Source: Diplosphaera chodatii (Eukaryota > Chlorophyta > Trebouxiophyceae > Prasiolales > Stichococcaceae). Taken from it: DNA of 64,000 nucleotides. The translations under genes were made by a program, and so were the position numbers. The notes below the pieces were generated by a model. That model did no database searches. It was not told where the DNA came from and saw only the letters and a list, made by a program, of their open reading frames with translations. Shown here one piece after another: positions 56,408-64,000 of the stretch; position 1 is the first letter of the stretch; every line of letters starts with the position of its first letter. The stretch is from positions 2,480,001 through 2,544,000 of the forward strand of contig JAALGY010000038.1 of assembly GCA_032358165.1 (NCBI GenBank), in the 5' to 3' direction.

Positions 56408-59400
56408 TCACTGATTGTCAGACGATCCGGAGCATTGTTCTATGCGGCTCCTGGCCATCGGCAAAACATTAGCAAATCTGACTGGCGGCCGGCCCTGCGG
56501 TGGCGCGTCATCCCAGAGCACTAGCTCCGGCGTTGCACGGTCATGCGGCAAGCCCATGCCTAATTGGTCAGCAGCTGCTTCCCCTGCTGCACCGTGTCTA
56601 CGCCTTGCTGGTGCCAACCTGCTGTGTTGCGCCGGATGCCGAGGAGGCCTGCAGCACAGCAGAAGGCACAACTCCAGTGCTAGATGAGGCTGCAGGGTAT
56701 CAGTGACAACAGCAGTCGTGGCTTTGAGCACGTGTTGTCATAGTATGTTCTAATGTCGACATGTCCCACCGCACATGTGCGCTCTGATTCATCTCAGCTG
56801 TATCGTGCTCCTAGTCAACGAGCCTGCTACAGCAAAACAGCCTGCCTCATGAAGCTTACCTGCACAGCTGCGCAGGCGACCGGCGGATCGGCTCGCCAGC
56901 TGGCGGCTGCGGCGGCAGGGCATTTACAAACGTGATCTTCGGGCCCTGCTGCTCTCCCAGTGGCTGCTTTGCTGCCGCTGCTGCCGCTGTAGTGCAGCCT
57001 GGCACCAAAGTCTCCCAATTCTCATGGCTGACCATGATGTGGTCATCGTTCCCCAGTCCCTGCAGCCAGGAGTTGCTGCTGTCGCTGCTGCCAGCATTGG
57101 CTGCGGCGCCAGAGACCCTTGGCCAGCCTGCTGCGTTCCCGCTAGCTTCATACCCATGGCTGCCCCTACTGCTGGCACTGCCGCCGCCGCCGCCCCCGCT
57201 GAGCTGCAGCAGACGCAGAATGTCGTCCACTTCATCCGCTTCCTGCTGCCTGTGACAGCCGGCCTGCTCTTCCGGCTGGCGCTCCCTCTGCCATTCCGGC
57301 TCATGTGCCGTTCCTGCATCGCCTCTGCTGCATCTGCCTACACTGCACGCGGCTGCTGGAGGCCCGCCCCCCGGTGACGAAGTGCGTCTCGAGCTTGGAG
57401 CCGAGATGTCAAACAGCCAGTCATCGTCCGGCAGCGTGCCGATGGACAGTGCCGGAGACACTTCCAGCCAGGATCTGCAACAGTGGCATGAACACAGATC
57501 ACTACTTACACCTTTGACGCAGGGCGTGGCCATGCAGTAGATTGCCATCAGAAGTCCAAACCCTATGCCAGGCCAGCTGCTGTCTCACGTCAGCATGCAC
57601 AGTGCAATCGCAGGTCAAGGTACATGAGTCAATCAGGAGCTGGCACCCACTTGTCAACAGGCGATCTGGTGCTGCCACCAGTGCCAGCGCCGCCATGGGT
57701 GTCACCGGTGCCGCTGCCGCCGCCCCAGGGCATGCTGCGGCCGCTGACCGCAGCGCCGTCAGCTGCCAGCACAGGCCAGCCGCCGCTGCCGCTGTCCGAT
57801 CCGCTGTCTGACGCCCCGCCCAGCGGCAAAGCCAGGAAGTCCTCGTCGTCGGACAGCGTCAGCACGTGCTGCAGACCCAGGCGGTCGGCACTTGCTGCCC
57901 CAGGGTGGGCGCCCGGCCGGCTTCCAAGCGGCTGCACGGCGATGCCCCCACTGCCATCGGTCAGCTGCGCTGTGTCGGAGCCTATGCCACCGCGGGGATC
58001 AGCAGCAGCGCGGCTGCTTTCATCAGGTAGCTGCCAGCTGGGTTGCCGTCGTGGCACAGGGCCAGCAGCTGAGGACTGGGCATCTGCTGGAGACCCGCCG
58101 CCACCTGCCTCGGTTGCTGTTGCGGCGTCTTGTGTGAGTACAGCAGGTGCAGCAACGGCTGCTATTGCAGTGTCGGGCACTGTGGCTGGCAGCGCATCAG
58201 TCTGCAGGCCGATGCTGCAAGTGGCTGCAGGGTGGTGCGCCGCGCCATGTGCATTGTCACCGTGGCTGATTGCCTGAATGCTGACAGAGAGCATGCCGCA
58301 GGGCTGCAGCCTGCACCGCAGTGCCAGCACTGCAGTCGAGATGTGCCGGACCTCTGCCATAGGTCAGGGCTGGAAAGGCAGCAGGGCAGTGGCAACAGGA
58401 CATCAGAGGTCGTCCAAACAGGTGAGATAGCGCAGCAATTGATGGGACGTACTGGCTGTCAAGCAGCGCAACATCGCGGCGGCCGGCACCGCAGGCCAGC
58501 TGCTGCGTGGCTGAGCCCAGCTGCTGTGCTGGGGCGCCGCCGCCGCCGTGCCGCCGAGCCAGCACCTGCCAACAACAGATTTGCTGAGCCAGTCGTTCGC
58601 CGACTATGGGGTCACCTGCTGTCACCCAGATCAGGGCGCACACAAATAAGTGTGCGCATGCAGATAACGGCGCACACGCGCAACAGCTCGCAGGCAGCGT
58701 GAGAGTAATGCACAGGTTGAGACACAGGGGAGGCTCACCTGCAGCTGCACTTGATGCGCAATGACATCAGCTGGCTGCAGCTGGTGCGCCCAATCGAAGA
58801 TGGCTGCAGCAGAGTGGCATCGCGCATCCTGTGAAGCTGCTGGTCCGCCCGGCAGTTGCAGGGCACAAGCGACCAGCATGCCTGCGACTCGGGGCACGTG
58901 TGCAACGTCAGCGGAGGGGTGGTCCCCATGACGACCATTGGGAAGGCCATATGCCAGGTGGCTCCAATGCGTGTCGTTCAGCAAGCGTCGTGCACACCTT
59001 CAGCAGCTGCTGGCAAGCCGTGAGCGCTGTGCACCCTGATCTGCATTCCACTCAAGGGCGGCCTGCCAGTGCCAGCTGGCGACGCGGAGGCAGCCAGTGG
59101 CACAGCCGAGCCCCCGCTTCCCGCTGCCGGCGCAGCAGCGCTCTGGCCTGCGCCGCTCCGCTCGTTGCTCTGCTCACCACTGCCACCACTGCTAACGCTG
59201 CCATCGCCTCCAGCTGCGTTGGCCGAGGTGCCAGCAGCGGCAGGCGCAGCGGTGGCACCTGCCGTGTCACGCTGCTGACAGCTTGCACCGTTGCTGCTCG
59301 GCGGCGCCACTGGTGTCGCGGCCGCCCACGCCGCAGGAGCGCTAGCGGCGGTGATGTTCACATCCACGCTGCCAATGTGCTGCCCGCACAGCACGTCGCG

Positions 59401-62255
59401 CAGCTGGAAGCGGCCTTCCGCCAGCACGGCAGGCGGCCCTGCTCTCGCAGCCGTAAGCGCCACAGGGTGGCCCGCCAGCGGCACAGCTGCAAGGCCCAGC
59501 AGCTGGCCGTCTTTGCTGCTAAGGCGGGATCCTGGGCTACGGCCGATGGGAGGGCCGCCAGCTGTCTCGTGACTCCCACCAGGATGCTGCCAGAGCTCCA
59601 CTACAGCCGTGTGCGCTGTTTGCCGGGCGGGCACTGGCAGCTCACAGCTGCTGCCGCTGAGGCGCAACACTGCTGACGTCGCTGCAGACCCTTGGCCGCA
59701 GCAGCCATCGGCTGCACAGCTGCACGCTGCCACGCTGCTGCAGGGCAGGTCGCCGCTGCTGGCGCCCGGCAGCCGCACACGGTAGCAGAAGCTGCCTGGG
59801 CAGTCTGCAATGGGGCCCAGACTGCTAGTGGCGGCAACGCCCAAGTGCCCACCGAAGGCTTGCGTTGCTGCGCCGCCTACGGCTGTGCCATCGAGCCTGC
59901 ATGCTCGCACTGCGCACCGCATGGAGGACGCGCCGCCAGCTGCGGGCTGGCGTGCATCGCCAGGGGCTGAGGTTGGGTTCAGGGCGCCGCCAGCGGATGC
60001 ATTTGCCGCGGCAGCTGGCAATGCAACAGGGTGCTGAGCAGCGGCTGGTCGCCTTGGCTTGGCGTCAGCCTTGCCTGCTGGTGCGGCTGCAAACGGCCCG
60101 TCCGACGGCCGCCGCAGCCGTGTGACGGGGAACGCGGTCACCTCGACAGGGTCCGGAGTCCCCTTCAGCCGGCCGACGACCTCGCGCAGCAGCACGTCCT
60201 CCGCGAAGCAACGGGCAGCGCTGTCGCCGCCCCGTCTGGGCATCTGCCCCGAAGCCGTGCTGTCATGCACGCTGCCGCCGCCGCTGCTGCCGCTGCTGCC
60301 ACTGCCGCTGCTGCCGCTGCTGCCGGCCTGCATCCCTGCGTGGGCACCCCGCTCCACATTCTGCGCAGCAGCTGCCGTTTGTTGCAGGCCGGCTACAGGG
60401 GGCGGCACCCGCAGCAGCTCCTGCAGGAGGTCCGGCTGCGACGTCGAGGCAGGCCGACCCGCGCACGCCCTGGCTGCCCCGCTGCAGGGTGGGCGCCGCG
60501 GCGCCGTCTGGCTGGCTGCTGCACGCATCGGAGCGGGTGGCTGCCCCGGCTGCGCCTGTGGACAGTGCGCTGAGCCGAGCGCAGCCGGCCTGCACGCTGG
60601 GCTGGTCGCCTGGATGCGGGAGGCAGCCATCGCCGCCTGCAGCTGCGCCGCTTTCTCCAGCAGCTCCTATGGAAGGCAAACAACATGCTCCATCAAGCTG
60701 CAGCCCGCAGGGCGATTCGTACGTCGCACAGCACGCCTGCAGCTGAGCACCAGGGCTAGGGGGTGCCGCAGGGGCCTTGGACCCCACTGTCCAAGGGGTC
60801 ACCAGCGGTGGTAGGCTCGGTGCAGTTCAGCCAGCCATTGCATACATGCCATGCTGAGAGGACCCCAGCTATCACCTGGAGCGTGGCGGCAACTGCAGGC
60901 TGTGGTGGTGCCAGTGCAGCAGCGGCACCGCGCCCCTTGGGCGCCGAGGGGGCCGTGCCATTGGCGCGCTGCCGGCCCTCGCCGGATGCCGATGCTGCGG
61001 CTGCTGCAGGGCTGCTGCACGAGGCGGAACCCGCTGAGCCAGGCCGGCGTGGCTGCAATCTAGCAGGTGCTCGGCTCGGCGCAGGGCTGCAACAGGCTCG
61101 GCCTCGCCGTCGTGCAGCGCAGCGGCTGTGTGCCAGGCGCTGCAGCGCCCCCACTTTCCGCACCTGTCGGTAGAGCACTCAACATCGGGTACATGGTTTT
61201 GGGCAGGCTGACAGGGGGCTGTATTGTGGCTTGTGTCCGGACAGTATACTCCATGAACAGACGCACAGCTGTCTGTGCCTTGCGAGCGGACAGCGCTGTC
61301 TGGCTGCACGTTGCCACCATGGTGGCGGGTACAACAGACCCGCCGGTGCATCTGCCGCGCACCTGCAGGCCCGCCGGCTTGGAGATGACGGCCTGCAGCA
61401 CCAGCGGCCGAGCGATGCCACCGGCTGCTGCAGCGGGCGCCAGGGCCGCCTCCAGGCGCAGGCTGCCTATCACCCTGCCATCAGCCCCGCGAATGGGGAA
61501 CGACCCTGCTTAGCAAACGGGCCCGTCAGTGGCTGCTCACTGACCATACATGCACATCTCCCAAAGCAGGATGTCAGCCTGTGCAGGACGCTGTCCGCGG
61601 CTCGACGCACAGCGGTGTCACCTGATGCGCAGCCGGCTGCGCCGAGGCACTCCAGGGTCACCGACGCCCACCCTAGGGCCGCGTTCCCAGTGCTGCCTGC
61701 GGAGCCACCTGCCAGCCCACCGCGACCGCCGCCGCAGCCCGCGCCTGTGCAACCAACAGGTTCTCCGCCGCTGGCAGGCGCCTCCACCAGCAGCGTCAGG
61801 CAGCCCATGGCGCGCAGGTACCGCTGCACCTCCGGTGCCGGCGCCCGCAGCGGAAACGCGACGGCCGCGCATCCGCTGGCTCGGGTGCCTGCAGCCGGCT
61901 CCCATGCTTCGGCAGCAGCTCTTGCCGGCAGCAGTCGACGTACTTTCATAGAGGAGTCGTGCTGGAGATTCTCTGCATCACAGGTGCATCTCTGAAGGCT
62001 GCACACGGCACCGGCCATACGAGATGTGATGTTCCGACCTTGCTGCTGGCCTTGCTGCGCTGCTGAGAGAGTGAGGGAGTCGCCAGGACCCTCGTCGTGC
62101 CACCACCGGAAGCGCACCCTCGCACGCTTGGGCATGCCCGCGCAACTCCACGTCAGGTGCGACAGCACGAAATGCAGCGTACACACATGCTGCAGGGGTG
62201 CGGGCCCAGCATTTGCACATGACTGCATGTGGCACGGCACCACTGCTGTCTGCAT
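56408..62255 (-). CDS. C2CD3-like centriolar C2-domain protein
   Basis: Large protein resembling C2 domain-containing protein 3, needed for centriole elongation and distal appendages in animals and conserved in many ciliated lineages. From a tentative ATG at 62255, the N-terminal C2-like domain has LHFVLSHLTWSCAGMPKRAR and VRFRWWHDEGPGDSL (near 62090-62175), the diagnostic VRxRWW strand. It continues with FPLRAPAPEVQRYLRAMGCL and TLLVEAPASGG. A second recognisable C2 region lies in the long exon 58978-60630: DPVEVTAFPVTRLR, SFCYRVRLPG, HTAVVELWQHPGGS, LLGLAAVPLAGHPVAL, then LAEGRFQLRDVLCGQHIGSV and DVNITAA. A third begins MQIRVHSAHGLPAAAEGV. Later exons hold HISTAVLALRCRLQPCGMLS, an acidic LTLSDDEDFLALPLGGASDS, then SIGTLPDDDWLFDI, ending RIEQCSGSSDNQ at 56408. 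Linkers are disordered. Exon edges around 58300-59000 and the 3' end are uncertain. Confidence 0.74.
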
Positions 62256-63925
62256 ACGGATGCCAAACCGACCAGCTTGACGTGATATGACAGACCGGTG
62301 TGATCATAATACTCAGGACCTTCGCCCTCTACCTGCAGACTGCCGCACTGTTGTGCCATGACGCATGGCGGCAGTGATGTAGCGGCCATCTGCATGGATC
62401 CCTTTGATGCGTTCTTGCCGGATGGCAACGCTGCGTCCTTACACACGTGGTGCAGCGTGCTTTCAGCTGCGCTGCTGCCTTACTCACTGGCTGACCCTTC
62501 TTCTTGTGCTGCTGCACCAGCTAGGGTGGCTGGTACCGTTTAAGGAGTTTGACCTTCCTGCAGATCGAGATCGCAAATCATGCTCAGGTCGTTTGTTGAT
62601 CATATGCACAGCATGAGCATTGCGAACAGGCTCTTCATCGTGCACACCATGTGGCATAACGACATCTGGCTGTTCGGCCAACTGCAGTGGCGGGAAGCAT
62701 GTCGGATGACATAATCACCGTCGATGTGGTTTGCCTCCCAAGCTTCTGCGGTTGGCAGACGTCCGTCTGTGCAGCGCAAACGATCCTGAGGTCCGAATCA
62801 GTACACACGCTGTCAGGACAAGGCGGAAGCTGCACGGACTGCGCCCCTCTGCATCAGGGCAAATATGCCGTTTGTCACAGTCATGAACTGCTCGTAAGCT
62901 GCAGACCCAGCCTTTCTGGCGCCGTACCTAGCAGGCGCCTGCACACCGATCGAAGCACCTAGTGTGCTGCAACAGCGGCAGCGAAGAATGCTCTGAGCGG
63001 GTAAGGCGTTGCTCACTTCTTGCACAGTTTGGAGCACTGCTCGCCTAAGCGCAATGATGTCTGCGAGAGCCAGAGGCGCGGAAGCCTATCTGCAGTGACA
63101 CAAAATCATCAGGAACCAACGTGGTGCTTGCCCTGAGCGGCTCACGTATCCGAGAGCCTGCCCGAACTTCAGCACAGATTTCAGGGGCTCAATGTGACTT
63201 CCTGGGCTTTCGCGCCTGGAGATGCGCACCAAAACAGTCCGGTCGGCGCATGCAGGCGTGCTGGTTGTCCATCAGGGCGCGCGGCACTGGTGAAGAGGGT
63301 GGTTAGCCTCATCAGCGGGCGCAAGCCTCCACATGCACCAGTAGCGCCCTACCAGGAAAGCCTGGGTTCCCCGTTCACAGACGGTTCTGCATCAGAGCAA
63401 CACTCATCCTGGTCCTCAACGACGACGATGCTGGCATGTTAGGACGCGTCGTGCTGCCTGTGCAAAACCGCATGGTCGAGCTGACTTGCAGGTCTCGCGC
63501 CTCGGCAGCGTGTGGCACCTGCATCGCCCAGGAGGCAGCAGGGCACCGCGCGGTCCCCGTAGCCGCCCGCCGCTGCCGGCACCATGATGCGATGGATGCC
63601 CAAGGCGCCCAGGCTGAAGCTGCGCCGAGGCACGGCCGATCACAAGCGACGCCTCACCTCGCCGGTGAGAGACTCGGCCATGAAGCTCCTCGTATCAGCA
63701 TCACAGTGCTTGATGTCACCGGCACTTCCGGCTGCTGCAGAGGGCTGGCAGTTGCAGCTGGCGTAGCACATGTTGACTGTCAGAAGTGCTACGTTTCAGA
63801 GAGGCGCTTGTGCCATGGCAGCTGCAAGGCACAGGCTGCCGGCCCGACCCAGCACCACTGCAGCTGGCTCCAGCTGCTAACCTGCCAGCTGCAGTCCTCA
63901 CACTGCTGACTGTGCTTGCCCGCAG
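62256..63925. other. Mostly unassigned region upstream of the C2CD3-like gene
   Basis: Should contain the 5' UTR and perhaps a first exon of the C2CD3-like gene (-), and earlier exons of the plus-strand gene seen at the right edge. A minus-strand frame 62813-63037 ending FMTVTNGIFALMQRGAV looks weakly protein-like but has no supported partners. Confidence 0.35.
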
Positions 63926-64000
63926 TCGGTGGAGCTGCAGCGGCTGGGCATCGAGAACATCCCGGGGCAGGACTCGGCGCGCGTGGTGCACCTGAACCCC
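63926..64000 (+). CDS. Partial exon of an unidentified gene, cut by the window edge
   Basis: After a CGCAG acceptor the frame reads SVELQRLGIENIPGQDSARV and VHLNP to the last base, 25 codons in phase 0. Codon use is GC-rich like the other exons. No family was recognised and upstream exons were not located. Confidence 0.4.

Noticed and set aside
61231..61995. 254-codon + strand frame
   Set aside because: Antisense to C2CD3-like exons with clear C2 motifs; no domain of its own.
62813..63037. Possible small minus-strand exon ending FMTVTNGIFALMQRGAV
   Set aside because: Protein-like but no partner exons, start or family could be found; left unannotated as a gene.
1..64000. tRNA, rRNA and CRISPR structures
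   Set aside because: No cloverleaf with a GTTCRA T-loop, no rRNA core sequence and no regularly spaced repeats were seen on either strand.

Overview
The window is nuclear DNA from a GC-rich green alga (Chlorophyta, probably a trebouxiophyte or other core chlorophyte). Genes lie on both strands and are broken into many short exons with GT-AG introns of about 100-250 bases, a few of them apparently GC-AG. Several 3' ends have a TGTAA pentamer, the usual chlorophyte polyadenylation signal. The proteins are typical of the plant lineage: an IQM-type calmodulin-binding protein, a PP2A catalytic subunit ending in DYFL, and a chloroplast DnaJ-like zinc-finger protein. There are no operons, Shine-Dalgarno sites, rRNAs, tRNAs or CRISPR arrays. 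All exon boundaries were read by eye from splice signals, reading phase and remembered family motifs, so starts are often uncertain.

Layout. 1-3081 (-): aldo/keto reductase, running off the left edge. 3529-5379 (-): DHHC palmitoyltransferase. 6524-9504 (+): family 8 glycoside hydrolase, a mainly bacterial family, here intron-rich. 10475-13707 (-): eIF4A-III helicase. 14905-17363 (+): PP2A catalytic subunit. 17704-20821 (+): IQM-like protein. 21462-21974 (+): truncated, frameshifted alanyl-tRNA synthetase fragment. 22418-26990 (-): putative type II membrane glycosyltransferase with a Gln-rich stem. 28627-36177: three low-complexity proteins (two on -, one vasculin-like on +). 37027-38157 (-): DnaJ-like zinc-finger protein. 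39480-41352 (+): RNase H2 subunit B. 42003-42458 (-): NAC beta/BTF3. 42858-45211 (+): PPR-like mitochondrial protein. 46649-53053 (+): a multidomain gene with a SUMO-interacting motif, a UBE2Q-like E2 and a PARP catalytic domain. 53426-56036 (-): two tandem BTB genes, the second with a broken 5' end. 56408-62255 (-): C2CD3-like centriolar protein. 63926-64000 (+): one exon of a gene running off the right edge.

Most genes are unrelated housekeeping or signalling genes. The most unusual locus is the E2-PARP gene, which would join ubiquitin transfer, an ADP-ribosyltransferase fold with a substituted catalytic His, and a predicted SUMO-binding motif in one polypeptide. The GH8 gene is the best candidate for ancient transfer from bacteria; it lacks the usual Asp at one conserved active-site position. 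The AlaRS fragment and the second BTB gene look like decaying duplicates.
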